DNA of 64,000 nt from Marixanthomonas sp963974425 (GTDB lineage: Bacteria > Bacteroidota > Bacteroidia > Flavobacteriales > Flavobacteriaceae), in assembly GCF_963974425.1 (NCBI RefSeq), contig NZ_CAXBCK010000009.1:19859-83858 (forward strand). Reading direction: 5' to 3'. A program made the position numbers and the translations under genes. Under the pieces are notes generated by a model. That model saw nothing but the letters and a program-made list of their open reading frames with translations, was not told the origin of the DNA and ran no database searches. Shown piece after piece: positions 36,472-44,820 of this stretch (positions are counted from its first letter, which is position 1; the number at the start of each line of letters is the position of its first letter).

Positions 36472-38925
36472 ATGTCTTTGGACGATTATAATGCTAAAAG
36501 GAACTTCAAAAAAACGAATGAACCTGAAGGCGAAACAAATAGTGACGACCTAAATCGCTTTGTTATTCAACGTCATGAGGCTAGTCATTTGCACTATGAT
36601 ATCCGCCTGGAACATAATGGGGTATTAAAGAGTTGGGCAGTGCCCAAAGGACCTTCTATGAATTCTGCTGATAAACGATTGGCTATCCATACTGAAGATC
36701 ACCCCGTCTCCTATCTCTTTTTTGAAGGGGTTATTCCTAAAGGTAATTATGGAGCGGGCAAAATGAGTATATGGGATTCTGGTACCTATACATTATACAA
36801 AGGTTCTTCCTTTAATTCGCAGTATAAAAAAGGTGACTTAAAATTAACGTTTAAAGGCTCCAAGTTAAAAGGGCAGTTCGCATTAGTAAAAACGGAGCAC
36901 GGTGACAAACAAAACCAATGGTTACTTATAAAGAAAAAAGATCCATTTGCCACTGAGCTTATGTATGACCCAGAAGAATCTCAGCCAAAAGAATATGCAT
37001 CCGCAACAAAAACAAATAAAACTATTTCCCTCAATAGTCAAATTAAACCCATGCTAGCCACAAATGGCTCCTCCATTTTTAATAATCCTAACTATATTTT
37101 TGAATTGAAATGGGATGGATATCGTTTACTATCAAATGTCAACAATGGAGAGGTAGAAATTTATTCGAGAAATGGAATAGTTTATAACAGTAAATTCCAA
37201 AAAATTGTAGAAGAACTACAACAAATACCTCATAATTGTATTCTTGATGGAGAACTGGTCGTAGTGGACACAAACGGAAAGCCTGACTTTTCTAAACTTC
37301 AAAATTATACTCCACGACAACCAGAAGGCACCTTACGCTATTATGTTTTTGACCTGCTGTATTTAAACGGTTATGCTACTACTTCCTTGACCTTGTTAGA
37401 GCGAAAAAGCCTATTACCGGAATTACTTGAGGACCTAGAGAGCATCTATTATTGTGATCACATCGACGGAATGGGAATCACATTATATAATAAAGCCCTA
37501 GAGGAAGGTTTGGAAGGGGTAATGGCAAAAGAAAAAAATAGTGATTATACCCCTAATTATCGAACGGACCAGTGGTTAAAAATAAAACATGTCCACACCG
37601 ATGAATTTATAATCTGTGGGTTTACCATCACAAAAAAAGATTCCCTGTTTGGTTCTTTATTATTAGGCTCTCGAAAAGATGGTACCCTTAGATATGTTGG
37701 GAATTGTGGTACAGGGTATTCCACTACAAAACAAAAAGAAATACTGGAAATCTTACAACGATTTATAATAGATGATTCGCCTTTTTCTGAAGAAATAAAT
37801 CTGAAAGGACGAACTCCTCAATGGGTATCTCCCTATATATATTGTGAAGTATCCTTTACCGAATATACTAAAAATGAACTTTTAAGACATCCTGTTTTCA
37901 AACGGTTACGTCTCGACAAAAGCTCCATAGAGGCTGTTAATGAAATACAAGGCAAACGTACTTTTCCTAATCCAACAAGCAATAAGGACATTAAAAGAAA
38001 AGGTGAACGACCTCCAAGATCGGGTACGGATGTACTCACTGTAAATAGTATTCCAGTGCCCATCTCTAATCTAGACAAAGTCTATTGGCCCAAGTCGGGT
38101 TATAGAAAATATGATTTAATCGATTACTACCTTCAAATCTCTGAAACTATACTACCATATTTAAAGAACCGTCCTCAAAATTTACATCGGCATCCTAACG
38201 GGATTGAAGGCGATTCATTTTATCAAAAAGATAGTGAGAATTTACCAGATTGGATCGAGTCATTTAAACAGTATTCTAAGTCTTCTAATAAAAATATTGA
38301 TTATTTATTATGTCAGAATGAAGCAACCTTACTTTATATGGCTAATTTAGGATGTATCGAATTAAATCCGTGGAATTCTCAGATAACTCATATAGAACAT
38401 CCAGATTATGCTATCCTGGATCTAGATCCTTCACCTAATAATACGTTTGAACAAATAATAGAAGTAGCCCAGGCCGTCAAAGCAGTTTTGGATAACGCAG
38501 GTATAAACGGTTATATTAAAACCTCAGGCAGTAGAGGACTCCATATCTTTATTCCTTTAGGGGGGCAATATAGTTATTCAGAAACTCGCAACTTCGCAAA
38601 ATTATTGTGTTATTTTGTTATTGATTTGGTGCCCTCTTTAGCCACGATTGAACGAACCAAAACAAAACGTGATGGAAAGATATATCTTGATTACTTACAG
38701 AATGGACGAGGACAAACTATCGCTTCAGCCTATTGCGTACGTCCGGTTTCAGAGGCTTGTGTCTCCACCCCGCTTTTATGGAAGGAAGTGAAATCGGGTT
38801 TGAAAATAGATGAATATACCATTAAAACCGTTCCAGAACGCTTAAAAAAGCTAGGGGATATATTCGAACCTATACTTAAAGAAGAGATAGATATGAAAAG
38901 CGTAATTGATACCTTAAACGCTTAA
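36472..38925 (+). CDS. ligD: Multifunctional DNA ligase D
   Basis: The 817-residue protein has three domains: a 3'-phosphoesterase (about 1-170; RHEASHLHYDIRLE, KGNYGAG), an ATP-dependent ligase (about 185-490) and a polymerase/primase (about 530-817; DLDPSPNN, TSGSRGLHIFIPLG). The nucleotidyl lysine is in FELKWDGYR. It trims, fills and seals broken ends with Ku. Domain order (phosphoesterase, ligase, polymerase) is one of the known arrangements. Length and motifs are normal. Confidence 0.95.
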   Translation: MSLDDYNAKRNFKKTNEPEGETNSDDLNRFVIQRHEASHLHYDIRLEHNGVLKSWAVPKGPSMNSADKRLAIHTEDHPVSYLFFEGVIPKGNYGAGKMSIWDSGTYTLYKGSSFNSQYKKGDLKLTFKGSKLKGQFALVKTEHGDKQNQWLLIKKKDPFATELMYDPEESQPKEYASATKTNKTISLNSQIKPMLATNGSSIFNNPNYIFELKWDGYRLLSNVNNGEVEIYSRNGIVYNSKFQKIVEELQQIPHNCILDGELVVVDTNGKPDFSKLQNYTPRQPEGTLRYYVFDLLYLNGYATTSLTLLERKSLLPELLEDLESIYYCDHIDGMGITLYNKALEEGLEGVMAKEKNSDYTPNYRTDQWLKIKHVHTDEFIICGFTITKKDSLFGSLLLGSRKDGTLRYVGNCGTGYSTTKQKEILEILQRFIIDDSPFSEEINLKGRTPQWVSPYIYCEVSFTEYTKNELLRHPVFKRLRLDKSSIEAVNEIQGKRTFPNPTSNKDIKRKGERPPRSGTDVLTVNSIPVPISNLDKVYWPKSGYRKYDLIDYYLQISETILPYLKNRPQNLHRHPNGIEGDSFYQKDSENLPDWIESFKQYSKSSNKNIDYLLCQNEATLLYMANLGCIELNPWNSQITHIEHPDYAILDLDPSPNNTFEQIIEVAQAVKAVLDNAGINGYIKTSGSRGLHIFIPLGGQYSYSETRNFAKLLCYFVIDLVPSLATIERTKTKRDGKIYLDYLQNGRGQTIASAYCVRPVSEACVSTPLLWKEVKSGLKIDEYTIKTVPERLKKLGDIFEPILKEEIDMKSVIDTLNA

Positions 38926-38932
38926 TATATTG

Positions 38933-39370
38933 CTACATTAAAAGTACCATCGTAATACCAAAAATTATATGGGCGAATATTAAATGCAGATAATATTTTT
39001 TTCTTTCAACTGAAGGCGGATGGGGATGTATTATGAATCCCAATTGCCAAAAGCAAACTCCAATCACCCCAGCGATAGAACCGAAGATAATCCCAGATAC
39101 TAACGTAATAGGTATATTGAAAATATGTCTGCAAAAATTAAATATAACAACTAAAAAAATCCCAATTAAAACGTGTATGACCCATCCTAATACATGTTCT
39201 TTTCCTATTTTAAAAGGTTGAGAAGGTATTCTTCTAATAAATAAGTTTATCAATTGAGGTTCTTTCATATTGCTATGAGTAAAATAAGAAACGCCATAGC
39301 TAAATGCTGTCATAGTAAGTGTGGCTAATACTCCAATTGAGATAACTGAAAATAAGATTGTCATAATCAT
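38933..39370 (-). CDS. Four-span membrane protein, DUF2938-like
   Basis: The 145-residue protein has four hydrophobic segments, with VLGWVIHVLIGIFLVVIF in the middle and a histidine-rich loop (HPHPPSVERKKYYLH) before the last span. Size and the GW-H-LIGI signature recall DUF2938, but this is not certain. The probable start is the second methionine, two codons downstream (39364). It converges on the LigD gene with a seven-base gap. Function unknown. Confidence 0.6.
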   Translation of the reverse strand: MIMTILFSVISIGVLATLTMTAFSYGVSYFTHSNMKEPQLINLFIRRIPSQPFKIGKEHVLGWVIHVLIGIFLVVIFNFCRHIFNIPITLVSGIIFGSIAGVIGVCFWQLGFIIHPHPPSVERKKYYLHLIFAHIIFGITMVLLM

Positions 39371-39573
39371 TAAATTGGTGGATTAAAAATAACTTATTTT
39401 TTTATAAATAACGATATCTAATTATTCCAATAAAATGATTGGTATGTAATTAAACATTCCACATTCAAAAAATTATAAACTTCCCTTAAAAACTCTAAAT
39501 GATATCCTAAATCACTGCTTTATATACTTTTAAATAGTTAGCTTTAAAACACTTAACAGAAAACATAGACATT

Positions 39574-39747
39574 ATGAGAACTCTATATGCTACTTTAACA
39601 GTGATATTTTTGTTCATTGGATTGGTAAGTCAGTTTTATTTTAATCATACCCCGTTAAACGCATTTTATTTTCTTACAGTGCTATTCGGAATTTTATCCA
39701 TAATATGGAATAAATCGCCCGAGTATTATCGGAGACATTCCAAATAA
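39574..39747 (+). CDS. Small two-span membrane protein (57 residues)
   Basis: The frame begins MRTLYATLTVIFLFIGLVSQ and has a second hydrophobic helix (FYFLTVLFGILSIIWN) with a charged tail (KSPEYYRRHSK). It is preceded by an A-rich leader (AGAAAACAT) and lies 43 bases before the DUF421 copy on the same strand. The two clear membrane helices support it as real. Confidence 0.65.
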   Translation: MRTLYATLTVIFLFIGLVSQFYFNHTPLNAFYFLTVLFGILSIIWNKSPEYYRRHSK

Positions 39748-39790
39748 ACTCCTTTTTTAATTTCAGTTAAATACAATAAAACAGACACCT

Positions 39791-40319
39791 ATGGAAAAAT
39801 GGTTTGCTACTGATTTTATAACCCTTACCGCAATTGCCATTACTACCGTGGTTATTTATGCTATTGTAATTCTATATACACGCATCTTCGGTAAACGAAG
39901 TTTTTCAAAAATGTCGAGTTTTGATTTTGCTATGACCGTGGCCGTAGGTTCATTAATTGCTACAACCATTCTATCGCATTCTGTATCTTTATTGGAAGGG
40001 ATGTTCGGTTGCTTTATGATTTTTGCTATGCAGATGTTGGCTGCTCTTTCGCGACGCTGGAAACCCTTTAGAAAAGCCATTGACAACAGTCCCTTACTTA
40101 TTATTAATGGATGGCTCACTTATCTTAGATGATAATTTAAGAAAGGCTCGGGTATCGGAAGGAGATTTGCGCTCGAAATTAAGGGAAGCTAATATTTTAT
40201 CCCTCTCTGAGGTTAAAGCTGTCATCTTTGAGACTACTGGTGATATTATTGTTATTCATTCTAAAAATGCCGAGGCTCAAGTAGCTGAATGGCTATTAAC
40301 GGATGTTAAACGTAAATAA
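39791..40319 (+). pseudogene. DUF421 gene, frameshifted copy
   Basis: The first frame (from 39791) gives the membrane part and signature KMSSFDFAMTVAVGSLIAT, then breaks after DNSPLL. The remaining domain (DNLRKARVSEGDLRSKLREA, ETTGDIIVIHSK) is in the next frame (+1), ending at 40319. Removing one A at 40106-40107 would restore a continuous protein of the same length as the intact paralogue. It is therefore either a recent pseudogene or a sequencing error in an AT-rich stretch. Confidence 0.8.
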
Positions 40320-40478
40320 AATGTATGCACTGTTCATAAACCTATTGTATAAAAAAAGCCTTAGGTACCCATATCAGTTTACTCAGAGATATCCATTTGC
40401 AACGGATTGTATTATGGCTATGGTAACTACTGAAATAAACAATCAAGCTATAAATAATAACCAAAATATTTCTTATAC

Positions 40479-41012
40479 ATGAAAGATTTTTTAAATAAAA
40501 ATAAACGCCCGTTGTTTGGTGGGCTAATAGCAACACTTTTCATCGGAATAGGAGTTTTTTTTCTAGGCAATTTATCAGGATATGAAGCCAAAAAATTAAT
40601 AAGTACTTCTCTATCTGGCATTAATATGCTTTGCAATACCATTGTTCTGGCCTCAGCAACTATTTTAGCACTATTGCTTACACTTTTGGGTATAAGCACG
40701 GGCACAAAATCTAAATTGAAAAATGCTCATTATAAACAGGTGTTATCCATTGCCAAATTTGATACTATTTTATTTGTAGGCGCATTACTACTCTTTCAAC
40801 TTTTTAATATTCCTATCACCGAAGCAGACAATGTGCCTACAGCGTGGTATGACATAATCTATTGGACAACGTTGTTTTTTTCGTCCGTTTTAAGCGGGAT
40901 GATGATTACAGTTATTTTAATGTTATATACCACCGTAACCAATATTATAAATATAGTAGGTCTGGGAAAGGATCATTACTTAATTAATGATGAAAAGAAA
41001 GACAAAGATTAG
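40479..41012 (+). CDS. Membrane protein of unknown function, four spans
   Basis: The 177-residue protein has four hydrophobic helices (about 12-32, 48-70, 90-110 and 128-155) and a charged C-terminal tail (NDEKKDKD). Sequence between spans includes LLTLLGISTGTKSK. No family is recognised. It lies downstream of the DUF421 copy, on the same strand as the SemiSWEET gene. Confidence 0.75.
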   Translation: MKDFLNKNKRPLFGGLIATLFIGIGVFFLGNLSGYEAKKLISTSLSGINMLCNTIVLASATILALLLTLLGISTGTKSKLKNAHYKQVLSIAKFDTILFVGALLLFQLFNIPITEADNVPTAWYDIIYWTTLFFSSVLSGMMITVILMLYTTVTNIINIVGLGKDHYLINDEKKDKD

Positions 41013-41082
41013 ACATATTTCTTAATAATTAAAGGGGTGATTTTCAAAAAAATTTAAAATACTAGGTCTATAACTTTGATAT

Positions 41083-41358
41083 ATGGACGCTATAACTCTG
41101 TTAGGCTTATTTGCAGGCATATGCACCACTTCGGCTGTAGTACCCCAACTAATTCGAGCTTGGAAAACAAAAAAAGTAGAGGACGTTTCTCCCATTATGT
41201 TTGCAATTCTTTTATTAGGAGTAAGTCTTTGGGTTGTATATGGTGTTTTAAAAGATGATTTAGCCATCATAGTTACTAACGGTCTATCTTTAATTTTAAA
41301 TATGAGCATGCTTTATCTAATGGTTTGTTATAGAGGGAAAAAATTGTATCTTTTTTAG
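41083..41358 (+). CDS. SemiSWEET-type sugar transporter
   Basis: This 91-residue protein has three membrane helices and the PQ-loop motif (SAVVPQLIRAWKTKKVEDVS), with a further NGLSLILNMSML helix. SemiSWEETs work as dimers to move mono- or disaccharides. It is the last intact gene before a 1.9 kb stretch of decayed sequence. Confidence 0.9.
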   Translation: MDAITLLGLFAGICTTSAVVPQLIRAWKTKKVEDVSPIMFAILLLGVSLWVVYGVLKDDLAIIVTNGLSLILNMSMLYLMVCYRGKKLYLF

Positions 41359-41411
41359 TTTCTAAGGGTAATTAAATTGAGCAAACCAAATTGAAATAGA
41401 GGTTGAAATTA

Positions 41412-41455
41412 AAAAAACCAGAACTTCTGTGAATTCACAGAAGTTCTGGTTTTTT
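41412..41455. repeat. Perfect palindrome, copy 1
   Basis: Two 22-base arms meet with no spacer. The GC-containing core is CCAGAACTTCTGTGAA and its complement, flanked by A and T runs. It could be a bidirectional terminator for the SemiSWEET gene. Confidence 0.9.
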
Positions 41456-42116
41456 ACCAATTCCTTCATTAAGTATAGTTTATAGAATTTTTGTAAGTGA
41501 GTTTTTAATAAAATTTTCCATTTTTTGGGTTTTAGCTAATTTTTCCAAGAAATCAAATAAAATTTTGAATATATCTACAATGTTTTTTTATTTCCTTCTT
41601 ATCAAGCACCAGAATATTTAGTTGGCCTTTCTTTCTCGTTTTAATTTTAATCAATAACAAGTCCATCTTTTACTTAGTTGAGGTGTGTTCTAGACACAGT
41701 CACATCCACTATTTAATCCAGATATTTTATGACTGTGATCGGAAAAGCTCTTAACAGTAGTAATGTCAATTTTGTTTGTTTATTTTATTTCTTCACCGTT
41801 TAGATGTTTTTTAATAATGTCTTATCTAATAAAGGTTCCATAATGAAGTTGTTAAATATATTATACAACTTTTAAAAGTGGTTTAACTAAAGGTAACCCT
41901 TCTATTCAAAAAAATACAAGTAACATAGTGTTTAAATTAACTATGAAGGCATTTTCAGACACTGAACGAAAATCTACTTTGGAAATCCTGGAACTTTATT
42001 AGGAATTTTTCTAGAGCATGTCAATATAGAAATCAAATAAATTATGTAATGTAACTTTAGTAGGAATCAGGAAGTTGAGAAATACCAGATTAAAATAAAT
42101 GAAGATTGACATCAAA
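41456..42116. pseudogene. Decayed two-gene module, copy A
   Basis: Between palindromes 1 and 2 no long frame survives, but coding remnants are visible on both strands. On the minus strand: LNILVLDKKEIKK, then after a frameshift IVDIFKILFDFLEKLAKTQK, with TTVKSFSDHSHKISGLNSG further upstream. On the plus strand a frame from ATG 41943 reads MKAFSDTERKSTLEILELY with three stops, then after a frameshift EVEKYQIKINED. The same pattern recurs in copy B. It is probably an ancestral divergent gene pair; no family is recognised. A third, very short copy of the plus-strand 3' end lies at about 41368-41410, just before palindrome 1. Confidence 0.6.
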
Positions 42117-42156
42117 AAAACCAGAACTTCTGTGAATTCACAGAAGTTCTGGTTTT
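42117..42156. repeat. Perfect palindrome, copy 2
   Basis: Same 32-base core as copy 1 with shorter T flank; 20-base arms. It is 705 bases after copy 1. Confidence 0.9.
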
Positions 42157-42766
42157 ATACTTTTTTAATGTCGTAAACTGTATTGTTTATAGTACATAAG
42201 AAGAATTTTTATAAAATTCAAACAGATTTTTGAGTATAGTTATAATCTTTTTTATTTCCTTCTTATCAAGTACTAGTTCTTTTCATCTTCTATTTGATCT
42301 TCAATATCCTTATATTTAGTTGGTGTTTCTTGCCCGTTTTAATTTATATCAACAATTTATGCGTCTTATACTTAGTTGAGATGTGTTCTAAACGCAGTCA
42401 CATCACCGCGATTTAATCCATATCTTTTATGATCGTAATCGGAAAAGCTCTATACATTAGTAATATTATTTTTCATGATGATTTTATTTCATCCCCATTT
42501 AGAGATTTTTATATTAACAACTCTTAATAGTGGTTTGCTTAAAAGATAACTCAATAAAAAATTTGAAATAGTTTTTTTAAATTAACTATGATGACATTCA
42601 TTAACATCTCAAAATACTGAACTGAAATCTATTTTAGAAACCATTGAATTTTATTGGGAACTTTTTTAGGGCAATTCAATAGGTAAATCAAATAAGTTAC
42701 GTGATTTAATTTTAGGAGTGAGTGAGGAAGTTGAGCAATACCAAATTGAAATAAATGAAGGTCGAA
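42157..42766. pseudogene. Decayed two-gene module, copy B
   Basis: This is a diverged repeat of copy A, about two thirds identical by eye over blocks. On the minus strand a frame from near ATG 42476 reads MKNNITNV, a stop, then SFSDYDHKRYGLNRGDV and further stops; the downstream part gives ELVLDKKEIKKIITILKN. On the plus strand the end gives KSILETIEFYWELF, a stop, and SNKLRDLILGVSEEVEQY. Stops and frameshifts differ from copy A, so the two decayed independently after duplication. Confidence 0.6.
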
Positions 42767-42810
42767 AAAAAACCAGAACTTTTGTGAATTCACAGAAGTT
42801 CTGGTTTTTT
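42767..42810. repeat. Palindrome, copy 3, one G-T pair
   Basis: Same core as copies 1 and 2 with one substitution (CTTTTG for CTTCTG) in the left arm, which still allows a G-U pair in RNA. It is 650 bases after copy 2. Confidence 0.88.
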
Positions 42811-43261
42811 ACTTTTTAAACAATAGTAAAAAATAAAATTTGAAAAGATAAAATAATAGTCTAATAGTATTATTTATGTTAACTCTGTTCGATTTTACAA
42901 TTCTCGAGAAAAACTTTTTCTGGAAAAATGTAAAAAAGTTATCATGAAATATTGAATTACAGATCCTTATAGTAAGGAATCTTTAAAACACCAGAAAAAA
43001 ATTGAAAATGATGATTTTTTAGTTTTTATGGTAGTTTTTGAGCTTTTTAATAGAAAATAAAGTAAGAAATACTTCTCGTTTGAAGAATTTAAACTAACAC
43101 TTTTACCTTAAATGAGTTTTACATTCATGTTTTCTTAATGAGCTGAAATTAATTATTTTCTTAATAACTAATATTTTTATCCTATTCAATTTAGATTTAA
43201 TATACGGAAATCTCTATCATAGTTTTTCTTTCGTTATGATTAAATCACGCTTTTATCTATT
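42811..43261 (+). pseudogene. Decayed coding remnant before the DUF6557 gene
   Basis: From ATG 42944 a frame reads MKY, a stop, then ITDPYSKESLKHQKKIENDD and FLVFMVVFELFNRK. After another stop it gives KKYFSFEEFKLTLLP and ends near 43111. It looks like the C-terminal part of a dead gene. The first part (42865-42990) is repeated, diverged, at 59272-59399. From 43112 to 43261 I see nothing. Confidence 0.5.
42865..42990 (+). repeat. Diverged direct repeat, left copy
   Basis: Similar by eye to 59272-59399 in the same orientation over about 125 bases, with shared blocks such as CTGTTCG versus CCGTTCG, TTTTCTGGAAA and TGAAAT followed by AATTA. It lies to the left of the restriction-modification region. 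Confidence 0.55.
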
Positions 43262-43672
43262 TTACAGTCTACTGCCTATTTTCTGGATATCTTCTTCAGA
43301 AAAGCCAAAGTAGCTCATTTCATAGATGCAATGGACAATAACTTCCTGTTCTGTAAAATTAGTTAATGTTTCATCATTAATATCCATCCCCAGCCAAATC
43401 CGCCAAGGGGTCAACTCGATACCTTGTGGATATTTTTCGTCCTCATTTCTCGGATTATTATACTTTGCAGAAACATCAATATATTCTTCATTATCATCTT
43501 TTTCTATGGAAAGTACTATTGACATATCAGTATCTTCGGGTTGCATCATTACCAAATTTTCAAAAACTACTTTATATCCTTCTAGATTTTTAATAGCCTC
43601 GGGATAAATTTCTGAAAATTTAGAGTAAATATTAGACCAAGTATTATTCTGTATAAGTTTTTTAAACTTCAT
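43262..43672 (-). CDS. DUF6557 family protein
   Basis: The 136-residue protein begins with the family-like MKFKKLIQNNTWSNIYSKF. Its C-terminus has EVIVHCIYEMSYFGFSEEDI, matching the pattern of DUF6557. No catalytic motif or signal peptide is seen. It is the leftmost intact gene of the accessory region, 34 bases after the nucleotidase-like gene, so probably co-transcribed with it. Function unknown. Confidence 0.75.
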   Translation of the reverse strand: MKFKKLIQNNTWSNIYSKFSEIYPEAIKNLEGYKVVFENLVMMQPEDTDMSIVLSIEKDDNEEYIDVSAKYNNPRNEDEKYPQGIELTPWRIWLGMDINDETLTNFTEQEVIVHCIYEMSYFGFSEEDIQKIGSRL

Positions 43673-43706
43673 TGAGACTACTAAATTTTTAATGTTATGA
43701 TTATAA

Positions 43707-44579
43707 TCAAGTAAGGTTTTTCAAGTAAGCTATCACCGCTTTCCAATCTGCAAAATCTTTATCTCCTTTTGGGCCAAAATGAATATGTTTCCCCAGAAAT
43801 TTTCCAGCTCCATTTGCAGTGCGATCATCTATAAGGAAATCGCCGTGAACTAAATGTTTATTATGCGAAAGAATCAACCTTTTATATGCTTCATCGGGTA
43901 AGTATTTCTTCACCCAAAGTAATTTATCTTGCCAAGCGGAAGGGTTATCCCAAGGAGCTGTAGATAATATATAAGTGTCAAAATTTTTACACAACCACTT
44001 ATAGCCCTCAATGGCACCATCATAGGGCTCCATTAAAAAGAAAATTCCAGGGACTTCATCTAAATCGCCTTCATATTTTAGCTTATCTTCTTCTGAAATT
44101 TTATCGATGCCCGATTTAAAGTTTACCAACACATTGTCCATATCTACAAATACGGTTTGTTTGGTCTTATTTTTTTTATGTTCCAAAAGCTCTTTATAGT
44201 TTTTTGTATGACGCACTACTTCTTCACAGAATAGATCAGAAGAATTATCTGTGCTATACCCATCTTCACTTAATAGACTTACGCTAAATGCTTCTCTTTT
44301 TTTATTAACTCGATCTATATACTCTTGATTCATAGGATTAATCCCTCTAGATCTATCTTTAGAATCTGCTCCTGAGTCTCCCATAAAATCCCATTCTTCG
44401 GCAAATAAAGCAAGTTGTATTGCTTTAACTTGCGTAGTAAAATCTGAAGGTGTTCTTTGAACTTTTCGAAGTTGTTCGACTTCATAATCCATTAAAAAGC
44501 CTTGATAGTCATTTAAAATTTTTCCGATTGTCAATGCTGTCATAAATACATTTTTAAATTTAATTAATAACTGCGTCAT
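43707..44579 (-). CDS. 5'(3')-deoxyribonucleotidase-like HAD protein with N-terminal extension
   Basis: The C-terminal 155 residues form a HAD domain close to NT5C: motif I VFVDMDNVLVNF (both Asp), motif II STAPWDNPSAW with Ser/Thr, and FLIDDRTANGAG for motif IV. The first 135 residues are unrelated (DYEVEQLRKVQRTPSDFTTQ) and may bind another partner. Start ATG 44543 (MTALTIGKIL) is likelier than 44579. Such enzymes dephosphorylate deoxynucleotides; nucleotide depletion is a known antiviral strategy, but here this is speculation from context. Confidence 0.78.
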   Translation of the reverse strand: MTQLLIKFKNVFMTALTIGKILNDYQGFLMDYEVEQLRKVQRTPSDFTTQVKAIQLALFAEEWDFMGDSGADSKDRSRGINPMNQEYIDRVNKKREAFSVSLLSEDGYSTDNSSDLFCEEVVRHTKNYKELLEHKKNKTKQTVFVDMDNVLVNFKSGIDKISEEDKLKYEGDLDEVPGIFFLMEPYDGAIEGYKWLCKNFDTYILSTAPWDNPSAWQDKLLWVKKYLPDEAYKRLILSHNKHLVHGDFLIDDRTANGAGKFLGKHIHFGPKGDKDFADWKAVIAYLKNLT

Positions 44580-44633
44580 GCACTAGTTCAGAGAAATGTT
44601 CCTGTCGGAAACTTCTAAACTTTATGTACATTT

Positions 44634-44665
44634 TTTCTGTGATTTTTAAAGTAAAATCACAGAAA
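44634..44665. other. Long perfect hairpin
   Basis: TTTCTGTGATTTT and its exact complement (13-base arms) enclose TAAAGT. Neither strand has a following T run that fits an intrinsic terminator, so it may be a regulatory hairpin in the leader of the nucleotidase-like gene. The rest of 44580-44820 shows no gene. Confidence 0.6.
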
Positions 44666-44820
44666 CCGATAAATATTATAAAATTGAATAAATCATGCTT
44701 TTCCTATAAGTAGGCTCATTGTATAAGCACCTTCGCCTGATTGAGCAGGTTGCTATCACTTTATCGTGATTCTAAATGGTATTGCTAAGATACGGTTATT
44801 TTATAAATATTTTCCTAAAA

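Noticed and set aside
39033..39221. Plus-strand frame opposite the DUF2938-like gene
   Set aside because: It is antisense to a better membrane-protein frame and reads as low-complexity sequence.
40321..40485. A 54-residue open frame right after the frameshifted DUF421 gene
   Set aside because: Composition looks random, there is no recognisable leader, and it overlaps the start of the next gene; its nearness to the DUF421 stop is the only support.
41412..42810. Three palindromes at 650-705-base spacing as a CRISPR-like array
   Set aside because: Spacing is far larger than CRISPR repeats, the intervening sequences are related to one another and partly coding, and no cas genes are present.
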